Shown here: positions 1 through 9,321 of the stretch, piece after piece
Position numbering within the stretch: the first letter of the stretch is position 1
How the letters are laid out: every line of letters begins with the position of its first letter
Source: Acinetobacter terrae
GTDB taxonomy: Bacteria > Pseudomonadota > Gammaproteobacteria > Pseudomonadales > Moraxellaceae
Reading direction: 5' to 3'
DNA length: 64,000 nucleotides
Assembly: GCF_013004375.1 (NCBI RefSeq)
Contig: NZ_JABERI010000030.1
Span: forward strand, 58,264 to 122,263
Notes under the pieces: generated by a model
Told to the model about the DNA's origin: nothing
The model's database searches: none
What the model saw: only the letters and a program-made list of their open reading frames with translations
Position numbers and translations under genes: made by a program

Positions 1-229
1 GGAATTTGAAATAAAAAGAGTCCACCGACATGCATCGGTTGCTGACGTTTCTCTAGCGACAGAAAAATAAAATCAATAGGGTGTAATGGACGCATAGCGT
101 GGAATGCCTCACTGCAATTTCATTGGCCGTTCTTATTTGAACAGGCTTGTTAGAATTATAAAAACCGTTTTTTCAGTATATCTTTTTTCAAAAATAAAAG
201 AACCGATTTCTGTGTAAGGAAAAGTGAAT

Positions 230-257
230 AAAAAGCCACTGAAAACAGTGGCTTTTT
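230..257. terminator. Rho-independent terminator of cysH
   Basis: A 12-bp stem (AAAAAGCCACTG / CAGTGGCTTTTT) with an AAAA loop lies just past the cysH stop. It has A and T runs on both sides, so it could work in both directions. The preceding bases 1-229 hold a small palindrome near 27-41 and no gene I can support. Confidence 0.85.
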
Positions 258-266
258 ATTGAAAAA

Positions 267-1001
267 TTATTTTTTTAGGTTTCCAGCATGTAATCCACAT
301 TCTTTATGGGTGGCTTCTTCCCACCACCAACGACCTTCACGTTCATGTTGGTTCGGGAGGACGGGGCGAGTACAGGGTTCACAGCCAATAGAAATAAAAC
401 CACGTTCATGCAACGGATTATAAGGAATCTCCATCATACGAATATAATTCCAGACATCCGCGCTTGACCAGTTGGCTAGCGGATTATACTTAATTAACTG
501 CTTACCTGGACCAGAAAAACCGGCATCGGCCTCAACCACAGGAATTTCATTACGAGTACCCGGACTTTGATCTTTACGCTGACCGGTAATCCAGCCATCT
601 AATGTTGCCAGTTTTTTACGTAAAGGTTGAACTTTACGGATGCCGCAACATTCCTTATGTCCATCTTGATAGAAGCTAAAGAAACCTTTTTCCGTGACCA
701 GTTGTTGCATCGTTTCTGTTTCTGGGAAGCAAATTTCGATATCAATATTGTAATGTTTACGAACTTGGTCGATAAATTGATAAGTTTCTGCGTGTAAACG
801 ACCGGTATCTAAACTAAAGACACGAAATGGTTTACCGAGGTGAGAGGCCATATCAATCAAAACCACATCTTCAGCACCTGAAAATGAAATGGCAATTTCA
901 CCTTCTTGACTTAAAGCAAGTTCCAGAATCTCGCTGGGAGATTTATCGGCATATTCAGATGCAAGTGCATCGACAAGGTCAATGGTGGGGATCGTAGTCA
1001 T
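267..1001 (-). CDS. cysH: Assimilatory APS/PAPS reductase
   Basis: Cytoplasmic enzyme of sulfate assimilation that reduces activated sulfate (APS or PAPS) to sulfite with thioredoxin. The 244 residues show the PP-loop nucleotide-binding signature [10 protein letters not shown] near residue 39, a Cys pair in KECCGIRK, a second Cys pair in GCEPCTRP and a C-terminal ECGLH catalytic cysteine. The two Cys pairs are the [4Fe-4S] ligands of the APS-reductase subgroup, so APS is the likely substrate (family knowledge). The length is normal. It is followed by a strong terminator and transcribed away from thrH, so it is probably a single-gene unit. Confidence 0.93.
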   Translation of the reverse strand: MTTIPTIDLVDALASEYADKSPSEILELALSQEGEIAISFSGAEDVVLIDMASHLGKPFRVFSLDTGRLHAETYQFIDQVRKHYNIDIEICFPETETMQQLVTEKGFFSFYQDGHKECCGIRKVQPLRKKLATLDGWITGQRKDQSPGTRNEIPVVEADAGFSGPGKQLIKYNPLANWSSADVWNYIRMMEIPYNPLHERGFISIGCEPCTRPVLPNQHEREGRWWWEEATHKECGLHAGNLKK

Positions 1002-1200
1002 GACAGTTCCTGGCGTATAGGCTTGGACACTTAAAAACCTATATTAATTTAATTCACAACGATTTTAATAGAATTGAAATAGCCTGCTTATCACTAAAAA
1101 ATAAATACTTATGAATAAAACAGATTTAAAAAACAGCACATAGACTGTCAATTTTTAAGCTATGATAGCGCAAAATTTTTCACTGACATTGGGAGAACCC

Positions 1201-1818
1201 ATGGAAATCGTATGTCTTGATCTTGAGGGTGTGTTAGTTCCAGAAATTTGGATTAACTTCGCCAAGAAAACTGGAATTAAAGCATTGGAAGCAACTACAC
1301 GTGATATCCCAGACTACGATGTGTTGATGACGCAGCGCCTGAATATTTTAAAAGAGCACGGCTTAGGCTTAAATGATATTCAGGAAGTGATTGCAGATAT
1401 GGGACCATTCCCAGGTGCAAAAGAATTTGTGAAATGGGTGAGTACTCATTTTCAACTCATTATTCTTTCAGATACGTTTTATGAATTTGCTCATCCACTC
1501 ATGAAGCAATTGGATTGGCCGACTATTTTCTGTCATAAGTTGGAAACGGATGAAGCGGGCATGATCTCTGCCTATAAACTTCGCCAGCCCGATCAAAAGC
1601 GTCAAGCTGTTAAAGCACTGCACGGTTTGAACTTCCGTGTAATTGCAGCGGGTGACTCGTATAACGATACTACGATGCTAGGTGAAGCTGATCATGGTTT
1701 CTTGTTTGATGCGCCTGAAAACGTGATTGCTGAATTCCCGCAATTTCCACCAATTCATGGTTATGAAGCGTTAAAAGAAGCCATTCGTAATGCTTCAGTT
1801 CGCGATATTCCAGCTTAA
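1201..1818 (+). CDS. thrH: Phosphoserine phosphatase / homoserine kinase ThrH
   Basis: HAD-superfamily enzyme closely resembling Pseudomonas ThrH, a bifunctional phosphoserine phosphatase and phosphoserine:homoserine phosphotransferase. The start MEIVCLDLEGVLVPE carries HAD motif I (DLEG, where ThrH has DxEG instead of DxDG). ILSDTF is motif II and GDSYNDT is motif III/IV. I place the start at 1201, not at the in-frame ATG at 1162, because a GGGAGAA ribosome site lies just upstream and known ThrH proteins begin at this Met; the product is 205 residues. A strong terminator follows. Confidence 0.93.
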   Translation: MEIVCLDLEGVLVPEIWINFAKKTGIKALEATTRDIPDYDVLMTQRLNILKEHGLGLNDIQEVIADMGPFPGAKEFVKWVSTHFQLIILSDTFYEFAHPLMKQLDWPTIFCHKLETDEAGMISAYKLRQPDQKRQAVKALHGLNFRVIAAGDSYNDTTMLGEADHGFLFDAPENVIAEFPQFPPIHGYEALKEAIRNASVRDIPA

Positions 1819-1838
1819 TTAGATGTTTTAAGCAAAAG

Positions 1839-1869
1839 AGAAGGGGCGCTTAGAGCGCCCCTTCTTGTT
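1839..1869 (+). terminator. Terminator after thrH
   Basis: A 12-bp GC-rich stem (AGAAGGGGCGCT / AGCGCCCCTTCT) with a TAG loop and a short T-rich tail. It lies between the convergent thrH and fadL-like genes and may serve both. Confidence 0.85.
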
Positions 1870-1890
1870 TAATCCTAATTTTTAACGCAA

Positions 1891-3075
1891 TTAGAAGCGG
1901 TAACCGATTTTCATACCGTAGCCAATAGCATGATTATCTTCGAAGCTACCTTTTACTATGCCACCTGTTTGAGCTTGTGCATCACCTAACCAGAAATATT
2001 TTACACCAGCTTGAATAAAGTAGTTTTCAGCGGGGCTATATTGACCGCCTAAACCAACACTCCAATAACCTTCAGTAGGGCCTAAAGTTGTTACAGGATT
2101 ACCTGCGCCAGAATCGTATCCAACCGCTGCTGTACCTGACCATTTATTATTAAATTTATGGCCTAACCCTACAGTTGCTGAATATTGATCATCTGAATAA
2201 TTGATTAGGTCTTGTCCCATAATTTTTAACAATGCTGGGCTGACTGCAAATTGATCCCAATGTACCCAGCGTAAGTTAGCAAAAGCAAGAGTATTTGCTG
2301 CTACACCAGTTTGAAGGTCAACATTAACAGACTGCGGTGTTGTTGCATTTACCGTGCTGTTTACTTCACCTAATTGAGAGAAAACGTATTTTTGCTGAGG
2401 TGTCAGAATATTTGCATAATTTGGAGATTGAGCAATCGCAGGCAACATAGATGTTTCATGCGATTTAGCTTCATGTTTAATTTCAGAACGGTAAGTTACA
2501 GAAGCTTTTAATGCAATTTCAGGGATTTGATAAGCAAAACCAGCTAACCAACCATACGCTTCTTCTTGATCTACTTTAATGTTGTAGCCACTTAATAATG
2601 AGTAAGCTGCCCCACGTAATTTAATGTCAGCTTCAACAGTTTGCCAAACCGGGCCAGCATAGAAATTCCAGTTTTCATTAGGTTGATAACCAATTAAAGC
2701 AGTTAGATTGTTGGTTCTTACTTCAACAGAAGTGCCTTCAGAACCATTTGAAAAGCTAGAACCATCTACTTGATAAGTCGCATCTGCACCATAAGGTTGG
2801 TCATATAAAAGACCTATGGAAATTTTATCAGTTGCTTGAACTTTAATGGCTGCAGAAGGGAAATAGTAGTCATCTCCCATATCTTCAACTTTATTACCGC
2901 TGTTATCTTTACCTTTAACAGTCGGATCAAGAACAGAAATACCAGCTTCAGCATAGTTACCTGATTGTAAAAAAGCTGAAATTGACTGTCCAGAACGGTC
3001 TAAGCCAGCAGCAAAAACTGAAGCAGATGGAAGTAAACTGATTAAAATTGCTGAATGAATTACTGTAAGCTTCAT
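1891..3075 (-). CDS. FadL/TodX-family outer-membrane hydrophobic-compound channel (copy 1)
   Basis: Outer-membrane beta-barrel of the OmpP1/FadL/TodX family, which lets long-chain fatty acids and other hydrophobic compounds cross the outer membrane. A signal peptide ends near FAAGLDRSG. The mature N terminus (GLDRSGQSISAFLQSGNY) matches the family N-terminal hatch region, and the C terminus ends in aromatic IGYRF as for BAM-inserted barrels. The 394-residue length is normal. An AGGGAAAAG ribosome site precedes the ATG. It lies tandem with a second copy at 3405-4697 that shares long identical stretches. The substrate cannot be told from sequence. Confidence 0.88.
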   Translation of the reverse strand: MKLTVIHSAILISLLPSASVFAAGLDRSGQSISAFLQSGNYAEAGISVLDPTVKGKDNSGNKVEDMGDDYYFPSAAIKVQATDKISIGLLYDQPYGADATYQVDGSSFSNGSEGTSVEVRTNNLTALIGYQPNENWNFYAGPVWQTVEADIKLRGAAYSLLSGYNIKVDQEEAYGWLAGFAYQIPEIALKASVTYRSEIKHEAKSHETSMLPAIAQSPNYANILTPQQKYVFSQLGEVNSTVNATTPQSVNVDLQTGVAANTLAFANLRWVHWDQFAVSPALLKIMGQDLINYSDDQYSATVGLGHKFNNKWSGTAAVGYDSGAGNPVTTLGPTEGYWSVGLGGQYSPAENYFIQAGVKYFWLGDAQAQTGGIVKGSFEDNHAIGYGMKIGYRF

Positions 3076-3404
3076 AGATTCTTTTCCCTGAGTCGCTTCA
3101 TCTTTTTAAAAGTTACGGGAAAGTAACATAAATAAAAAAAGAGTAAACGCTGAGAACTGAGTGCAAAATGAACTGACTAATTCAAAAAATAGACTTGAAT
3201 AGAGTAAAAGTACTAACAATACTTTTGTATATTAATGATTTATAAGTAAAAAAATAGAGTAATAAGCTTAAAAAAATAGGGCAATATAAGTAATTTTTTT
3301 TGATCAAATTTAAAACATATAGATTGCGCTATTAAAAAAACAAGTGATGTAATGTAAAAAAGACCATTGTGAACAATGGTCTTTTATTAATTTATCAAAT
3401 AATT
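3076..3404. other. AT-rich intergenic region between the two fadL-like genes
   Basis: About 330 bases that must hold the promoter of copy 1 and the terminator of copy 2 (3357-3387). I see no gene here. Confidence 0.6.
3357..3387 (-). terminator. Terminator of fadL-like copy 2
   Basis: A 10-bp stem AGACCATTGT / ACAATGGTCT with flanking A and T runs directly after the stop of the upstream FadL-like gene. Confidence 0.85.
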
Positions 3405-4697
3405 TTAGAAGCGGTAGCCAATTTTTAAGCCGTATCCAAACGCATCATTATCTTCAAAGTCGGCAACATATGAGCTAGAGCCAAAATCAGAAGCTGCTTG
3501 AGCTTTTGCATCGCCTAACCAGAAGTATTTAACACCACCAGCAATAAAGTAGTTTGGAGCAGGGCTAAATTGTAAACCTAGACCCACATTCCAATAACCT
3601 TCAGTAGGGCCTAAAGTAGAAACTGGGTTACCCGCACCAGAGTCCCAACCTACAGAAACATTACCAGCCCATTGTTCGCTAAGTTTACGACCCACACCTA
3701 CAGTTGCTGAGATTTGATCATCTGTATAAGAAACGATATCAAAACCATTAGGATTATTAGGAGTTGCACCTACAGCTCCTAATGCTTTTGAAACTTGCTC
3801 AAATTTTTCTGGACGAATCGAAAATTCTTTCCAATTTACCCAGCGTAAATTAGCAAAGGCAACTGTATCTGCCATGATGCCTGTTTGAAAATCAAGATTT
3901 ACAGATTGAGGTGTAGAGATCTTAGTATTTGTATTTACATTATAGATTGCTGCAGCAGGATTCTGTGTAACCAACGCCAAAATATCACTACGGCCGTACT
4001 CATTTGTATCTAATTCATGCTCAATTTCAGAGCGATACGTTAGAGATGCTTTTAATGCAATTTCAGGAATTTGATAGGCTAAACCTGCCAACCAACCAAC
4101 AGCTGAGTCTTCGCTCATATTTGCATTATACTGTCCTAATGCAGTTGTACTACCATAAGCTAGACCACGTAATTGAACATTCCCTTCAACTGTTTGATAC
4201 ACTGGACCAGCATAAATATTGAAGTTTTCAGTTGGTTGATAGCCTAATAAAAGTGAAATATTTTCTGATTTTACTTCAACTTCAGTATTTTCAATACCAT
4301 TATGGAAAACACCACCGGCTAATGGATTCAAATAAGTATCGGTAGAGTAAGTCGCTTTAGCCCCGAATGGTTGATCGTAGAGTAAACCAAAAGAAAAATT
4401 ATCAGTAAGTTGAAGTTTTAATGCAGCACTAGGGAAATAGTAATCATCTGCCATTTCTCCAACTGAAGTTCCACGATAAGCAGGAGCTAAGGGTGCAGCT
4501 GCACCACCTGGTGTCCAATTATTTTGAACTTTACCAGAAGCACTTGGATCTAAAACAGAAATACCCGCTTCAAAATAGTTACCAGATTGTAGGAATGCTG
4601 AAATAGATTGACCTGAACGGTCTAGAGCGGCTGCGAATGCACCTGACATTGGTACTGTTGCAAGAATCATCGCTGTACTAAGTGTTTTTAATTTCAT
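3405..4697 (-). CDS. FadL/TodX-family outer-membrane hydrophobic-compound channel (copy 2)
   Basis: Paralogue of the neighbouring barrel at 1891-3075, with the same mature N terminus (ALDRSGQSISAFLQSGNY) and the same C-terminal IGYRF. I start it at 4697 (MKLKTLSTAMIL) rather than at the upstream TTG at 4721: AAGGAAAG sits at ribosome-site distance and the protein then begins with a classic signal peptide cut near FAAALD. The product is 430 residues, longer than copy 1 because of inserts near residues 45-60 and 120-135, which probably form loops. It is likely a tandem duplication with divergence. Confidence 0.88.
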   Translation of the reverse strand: MKLKTLSTAMILATVPMSGAFAAALDRSGQSISAFLQSGNYFEAGISVLDPSASGKVQNNWTPGGAAAPLAPAYRGTSVGEMADDYYFPSAALKLQLTDNFSFGLLYDQPFGAKATYSTDTYLNPLAGGVFHNGIENTEVEVKSENISLLLGYQPTENFNIYAGPVYQTVEGNVQLRGLAYGSTTALGQYNANMSEDSAVGWLAGLAYQIPEIALKASLTYRSEIEHELDTNEYGRSDILALVTQNPAAAIYNVNTNTKISTPQSVNLDFQTGIMADTVAFANLRWVNWKEFSIRPEKFEQVSKALGAVGATPNNPNGFDIVSYTDDQISATVGVGRKLSEQWAGNVSVGWDSGAGNPVSTLGPTEGYWNVGLGLQFSPAPNYFIAGGVKYFWLGDAKAQAASDFGSSSYVADFEDNDAFGYGLKIGYRF

Positions 4698-5517
4698 TGT
4701 CTGTCTTTCCTTGAGGTACAAATTTTTTTACTGCGGCTTTGTGTTATTTATGCTCAGTATTCATTTTTTGGTAACTTCGGTTTTTTACCGAATATCATTT
4801 GTTACTCCATGTCACAAAAATAACACAATAAAAAAAAGAGTAAATGCTCTAGAAAAACAAATAAGTGTATAAATACACTTTATTAGAGCTTTTAATCTAA
4901 ACAGGGGTGGTGGTGTGTTTGTAATATATTGAAAAATAAAAATAAAAAATGATTAATTGGGATTTGGTTTAGATTTCCATTTGATTAAAAAACAATCATT
5001 TAACGTGAAAAGTGTAGTAATAATTTGTTATCTAGATCACACTATTTTTTTCTAGGAATTCTGTGGCTTAGATTAAAGAACTCAATATATTGAAGTCTGG
5101 ATACTGGGAGCTATTTTTTAGGTTATATCTTTTTATATTTATTCTGAATTTTTAAAAATTCCTGGTCTTATTTATGGGATTAGTAAAGTTTGAGTGGTGA
5201 ATAAAAAATGTCATTGAAAGTGAATCGATTAAATATTTATTTCATGTGGAAATATGAGTTTCAGAGATTTTGTATATGAAAATTTTGTATTTCTCTAAAA
5301 CGATTGTGCGCCCTGCGCGAATAGAACTTTTCTCTAAAGGCCTTTTATGTACTGCATTTGGGCTTTCATGTTTTTGATTTATATCCCTATTTGTATCCTT
5401 ATTTACTTAAGTACCTTATGTTGGTGAAATGCCATTATGGACGTGGATTCGAATCCTAAATAGGGATTCGAACTGGTGGGATCATTATGAATTGATATAC
5501 GAGGAGAAATAAGATAG
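4698..5517. other. Non-coding junction between chromosome and island
   Basis: About 820 AT-rich bases. They hold the upstream region of fadL-like copy 2, the att-like 12-mer at 5306-5317 and a GGATTCGAATCC palindrome at 5445-5456 with the half-copy GGATTCGAA at 5464. No gene is visible. The leftmost island gene starts at 5518. Confidence 0.6.
5306..5317. repeat. Left (distal) attachment-site repeat of the island
   Basis: The 12-mer gtgcgccctgcg is identical to the sequence at the 3' end of the tRNA-Arg gene (36866-36877). It is where the distal att site of a tRNA-targeting element is expected. The match is short, so the exact crossover is uncertain. Confidence 0.7.
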
Positions 5518-5856
5518 ATGCTTTTGGCCAATGATGATCTTTTTGAGCTATGGCGTACAGAAATAGGATTAGATCGTTACACACGTGAAGGTGAATGGGC
5601 AACCAAGATAGGACAATTGGATATTTTTGATTGGAAAGACTTAGACTGCGTTATTGAGCAGTTGGATGGGGAGATTAAGAAAAGAAGAATGCGGAATTCA
5701 TATTTTTTTATAAACCTTAGACTATTATGTTTTGCATTACAAAAAATATTAGATCTGGGGGATTTATGCCAACAACTGCGTATTCAAAAACTTTTAATGG
5801 AGAATTTCAGGTCGATCAACTTGAAAATTTACACACAAAGTTTAAGGATCATTTAA
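5518..5856 (+). CDS. Hypothetical protein, first gene of the island
   Basis: 112 residues, acidic at the N terminus (DDLFELWRTEIGLDRY) and basic after residue 55. I do not recognise it. The LW...LD...IEQL layout loosely recalls DUF29, but this is too weak to claim. AGGAGAAA lies upstream of the ATG. Its last 90 bases overlap the next gene, whose own strong ribosome site lies inside this frame, so the C-terminal part may be non-native and the gene may be shortened by a frameshift. The two genes are probably co-transcribed. Confidence 0.5.
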   Translation: MLLANDDLFELWRTEIGLDRYTREGEWATKIGQLDIFDWKDLDCVIEQLDGEIKKRRMRNSYFFINLRLLCFALQKILDLGDLCQQLRIQKLLMENFRSINLKIYTQSLRII

Positions 5857-6899
5857 AACTCGATATGGATTTTAGGGCATTCGTTAAGTCAGATGTGCTA
5901 TGCCCGTGTTGTAATACATCTAATGCTATTGTTGTGAGTCAAGGATTTTCTAAAGCTTCCAATGAACCTGTGAAACAAGCGCATTTTGCTTTTAAAAATA
6001 ATGATGGTTTGGATTCTCATCTAAAATTTTGTGATTTTTATTCTGGATTGGATAAGGAAATCTTAACTACTAATGAGTGCATGGTTAGATTGCGAGAATC
6101 TAACGATATGTTAACTGAAACAGTCAGAAGATTTATATGTGCTGGAATTGAAAACAATGTCTTTAGCCAAAAAGATATTTTAGCTATGAGGCAGTGGTTT
6201 TTTGAACTGAAATCAACTAAATCACTTTTCGTAAAAGAAAGTAAGTTAAAGCTTAAATTATTGCACCAGATGATTATTAACAAGGAGAGAAATAAAAAAC
6301 AATTTTCTTACAGTAATGATCCAAGAGAATTAATTGATATTGATGCTGAAGCATTAAAATTACTCTCTTTTAGAGCTCCTGTGAGAAGTCTACCGGATCC
6401 TAAAAATATTAAAGAGAATTGGATATATTATTCTTTAAGATCCAAAACTGTTATTGAAAAAGCGATTAAAATTTCTATTAAAGATGATCAGACTTATACG
6501 TACGATAGAACACTTTTGAAAGAAAACTATAGAAAATCTTGGCATGTAGCATACAAAATAGTTAGCTCTGTTCCTGAATTATTTAAAAAATATGGCCGAA
6601 GCACCCATACCAAAGTAAGAAAATTAAATTCGATTATGGCTTATGCTGCTTTGCTTTTATTCATTAATAAATGGGATATTGAGGCTTCTCTTAGCATGCA
6701 TAATGAAAGAATTGCACCTATTGATAAAATAATAAATATGAATTTAGGAAACGTCATAGGAATAAATCCGTTTATGAATTACGCAGAGTGGGATGTATTA
6801 AAATTTGTTGATGTGTGGACTAATCAATCAGAGGGTTTTGACATGACAATTGAATTTAATAAAGCTAAAACTGATGTCTTAGAACATTACGGGAAATAA
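5766..6899 (+). CDS. Hypothetical island cargo protein with a Cys/His cluster
   Basis: 377 residues from the ATG at 5766, chosen over the in-frame start at 5727 because GGGGGA sits 4 bases upstream. Near residue 45 there is a CPCC motif followed about 30-45 residues later by H and HLKFC, which suggests a zinc-binding module (inference). The rest is largely helical and basic with no catalytic motif I can name. Its place beside the att site and next to a conflict operon fits a defence or mobile-element cargo role, but no function is assigned. Confidence 0.65.
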   Translation: MPTTAYSKTFNGEFQVDQLENLHTKFKDHLKLDMDFRAFVKSDVLCPCCNTSNAIVVSQGFSKASNEPVKQAHFAFKNNDGLDSHLKFCDFYSGLDKEILTTNECMVRLRESNDMLTETVRRFICAGIENNVFSQKDILAMRQWFFELKSTKSLFVKESKLKLKLLHQMIINKERNKKQFSYSNDPRELIDIDAEALKLLSFRAPVRSLPDPKNIKENWIYYSLRSKTVIEKAIKISIKDDQTYTYDRTLLKENYRKSWHVAYKIVSSVPELFKKYGRSTHTKVRKLNSIMAYAALLLFINKWDIEASLSMHNERIAPIDKIINMNLGNVIGINPFMNYAEWDVLKFVDVWTNQSEGFDMTIEFNKAKTDVLEHYGK

Positions 6900-6950
6900 T
6901 GCCGTCTCAAAACTAAGTCATACAACACAACAAACCACATTTAACACCAG

Positions 6951-6976
6951 CCCTATTCACTAACGAATGGGGTTTT
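6951..6976 (+). terminator. Terminator after the left cargo genes
   Basis: An 8-bp stem CCCTATTC / GAATGGGG (one G-T pair), loop ACTAAC, followed by TTTT, 50 bases past the stop at 6899. Confidence 0.6.
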
Positions 6977-7049
6977 GGTTAGAAAGTAGAAGTAGGCTTA
7001 ATCAGCTAAAGGATAGTCAAAAAGTTTTCCTCTTAAGTTTACTAACAAT

Positions 7050-7259
7050 CTATTCCTTAAAAGTCTCATTTAATGCCTGTTGCACAGCATCTACACGTAT
7101 TTTACAGTCTTTGTAAGCAGACATAGATTCTTCAACGATTTTCATCAAATTATCAATGTCTGGTTCTTCTCATGACCCTGATGCGGATTGATCTGTTTCC
7201 TTTTGGCAGCCAGTGATTGAAATAGCCAGAAGCAGAGTAATAGTTAGTTTTGTTTTCAT
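7050..7259 (-). pseudogene. Small lipoprotein gene broken by an in-frame TGA
   Basis: Reading from the ATG at 7259 gives a lipoprotein signal peptide (MKTKLTITLLLAISITGCQK) with a lipobox Cys, then a TGA at codon 30 (7170-7172). The same frame continues past it for 39 more codons to a TAG at 7050-7052, with a coherent acidic/helical sequence ending NETFKE. One base change would restore a 69-residue lipoprotein. A true nonsense mutation is likeliest; a sequencing error cannot be excluded. Confidence 0.7.
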
Positions 7260-7340
7260 GGTTTTATCTTGTTGTTATTGGTGGTTGAATTGTAAGGAAA
7301 AATAGGAAAAGACAACCTACTAATGATACTTGGCTTACCT

Positions 7341-7376
7341 AGCACCCATGAGTTTAAAGGCAGGGGTGCTTTTTTG
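7341..7376 (+). terminator. Possible terminator
   Basis: AGCACCC and GGGTGCT pair around a 16-base loop and are followed by TTTTTTGTT. It lies between the pseudogene and the converging ABC-3C-like operon. Confidence 0.5.
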
Positions 7377-7425
7377 TTGTTTACCAGATAAATATTGTCA
7401 AAAAGGTAATGTAATGCAATATTAA

Positions 7426-9321
7426 TTATATTTTTAAGGACTTATCTTCTGCATTGAAAATATCATTATAAATAAAAGGCTTAAGATCTTTATGTAAGTG
7501 CTTTATTGAAGTTCCAACAATGATTTGACTGCTATTTTCAAGAGAACTAATAGTTTCTAGGATTAATTCTTGCAAACGAATATTTCTTTCAGGCTCATTT
7601 CCACCATCATCTATACCATCAAGTATTACGAAGCGGGGAAAACGCATATGTGGAATTTCGTCAGCAGTTTTTAATAATGCTAAGTGAAATAAATGTCTCA
7701 AAACTACCATTGAGCTTTCACTAAATTTACTTTTATTATTTATGGAGATTTGATTGTCTGAAAAGCTAATGTTGACATGTCTTGGATTTTGGAACTCTTT
7801 TTCACGTGGTATATCTTTTTTTAATAATTCCATTAGGTTTGAATTTAACTTTAATATCGTATCTTTTTTCTTTTTATAACTTTCTTCCTCAAGAGTGCTA
7901 ATAGAACCATTAAGTTCATCTATATCTGTGTCCAAAACATCAATTCTTTCATTTAAATCACTTAATTCATCATAAAGAGGTATTAATTTTTCAATCTCTT
8001 TAATCTCAGTATCAATTTGACCGATACTGAATGAAATGTTAGAAATATTTATTTTTTCATCGTCAGACCAGTGTTGAGTTAAATCATTCAATTGGGCTGA
8101 AATTGAATTTATTTCTAAGTTTGTATGATTAATTTTTATATTTATTTCTTTAACTTTATTGTCTCTAATATCATTTATTTTTTTAGACTCCTCAATTTGA
8201 ATTAGTAACTCATTTTTCATTCTTAGTAGTGGAGTGATATGGGAATCAGCTTCCACTTTACTTTCACATTTGCATAAATTACATATGTTAGAAGCGGCAG
8301 AGGTCAGCCTGGACAAGCAAGCAGGGCAAAATTCGAAATTTATATTTGAAATTGACTGAATATATTCAGATTCATCTAGTCTTTCTAACCTATCTATTAG
8401 TTCAGAAATAAAAATCTGAGAATCTAAGCTATTAAGATAAAGTTTGTTTTTTTCATTTTCAAATTTATTTTTTTCCTTGGTTAAGGTGTTGAGAGTTTTA
8501 TTATAACTTTCAATTTTTTTTAAGTTTTCACTTTCAATTTTTTTTGGGGTTTTTTGCTTGTTATTTAAATCTGTACGTAATTTAAATAGCATATCTGTAT
8601 TTTTATTTATTCTGGCTTGTGCTGATGCTTTATTTTTAAAAGAAAAAAAAGATTTTTTAAAGATATTTTTCAAAAAACTTAATTCTGCTTTAAGTTTTGT
8701 TTTTTCTTTTATTTTAGCTTTTAACTTAACTTGCTTTGTATAAAGTTCATTATTGTAAAAACCTAGTAGATATTCCCCAATTGTTTTGCGAGTTAAAGAA
8801 TCATCAAATAATGCTGGTATTAAAATAGGATAATGTAAGTAGGGTTGAGCTGCGTAAATGCATCTCATGATCTGATGAACAGTCAAAGTTGAAGACGCTT
8901 CTAAGTCAAACTCACTATTGTCCATTAAATTGAATAACATTTGGGAATAACTAATCTTTTCAGATCTATTTATAGAAAAGGTTTGCCAGTCGTAGTCATC
9001 TAATTTGTTAATATCAAATTCTTCGTAAGCAATTGAAATAGGTCTTCTTGAAATTTCAGATATCTCTCTTTTTAAAATAAGATTTGAATTATTAATTTTA
9101 ATAGATAAATAACTTACATCACAACTCAAAGCTTCTGCTTTTAAGGGAATTTCTTCCATACCTAATGTATATGCTATTAAATCAAGAATTGTAGTTTTAC
9201 CTGAAGAATTATCTCCAGTGATTACATTCAATCCTGTTTTAAATACACCGTTAAAAGCTATTTTTTCATCTTTAATAACTAATAAATTGTTAATTTCTAA
9301 TGTCGGTTCAATTATGTTCAT
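7426..9321 (-). CDS. ABC-3C-like system ATPase (RecF/SMC-type, zinc-hook coiled coil)
   Basis: 631-residue ABC/SMC-type ATPase. Walker A is GDNSSGKT (residues 36-43) and Walker B is RFVILDGIDD (563-572), with a signature-like FSESSMVVLRH just before it (533-543). Between the ATPase halves lie two coiled-coil stretches (about 190-320 and 365-490) around a CPAC...CNLC cluster (C332, C335, C347, C350), as in Rad50-like zinc hooks. It is the last gene of a four-gene operon and overlaps the gene before it by 14 bases. With that context it fits the sensor ATPase of an ABC three-component conflict system; the family assignment is from memory of that family. Confidence 0.8.
   Translation of the reverse strand: MNIIEPTLEINNLLVIKDEKIAFNGVFKTGLNVITGDNSSGKTTILDLIAYTLGMEEIPLKAEALSCDVSYLSIKINNSNLILKREISEISRRPISIAYEEFDINKLDDYDWQTFSINRSEKISYSQMLFNLMDNSEFDLEASSTLTVHQIMRCIYAAQPYLHYPILIPALFDDSLTRKTIGEYLLGFYNNELYTKQVKLKAKIKEKTKLKAELSFLKNIFKKSFFSFKNKASAQARINKNTDMLFKLRTDLNNKQKTPKKIESENLKKIESYNKTLNTLTKEKNKFENEKNKLYLNSLDSQIFISELIDRLERLDESEYIQSISNINFEFCPACLSRLTSAASNICNLCKCESKVEADSHITPLLRMKNELLIQIEESKKINDIRDNKVKEINIKINHTNLEINSISAQLNDLTQHWSDDEKINISNISFSIGQIDTEIKEIEKLIPLYDELSDLNERIDVLDTDIDELNGSISTLEEESYKKKKDTILKLNSNLMELLKKDIPREKEFQNPRHVNISFSDNQISINNKSKFSESSMVVLRHLFHLALLKTADEIPHMRFPRFVILDGIDDGGNEPERNIRLQELILETISSLENSSQIIVGTSIKHLHKDLKPFIYNDIFNAEDKSLKI

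Noticed and set aside
4004..4222. Open frame opposite the second FadL-like gene
   Set aside because: It lies wholly within a well-supported gene, with no ribosome site or domain.
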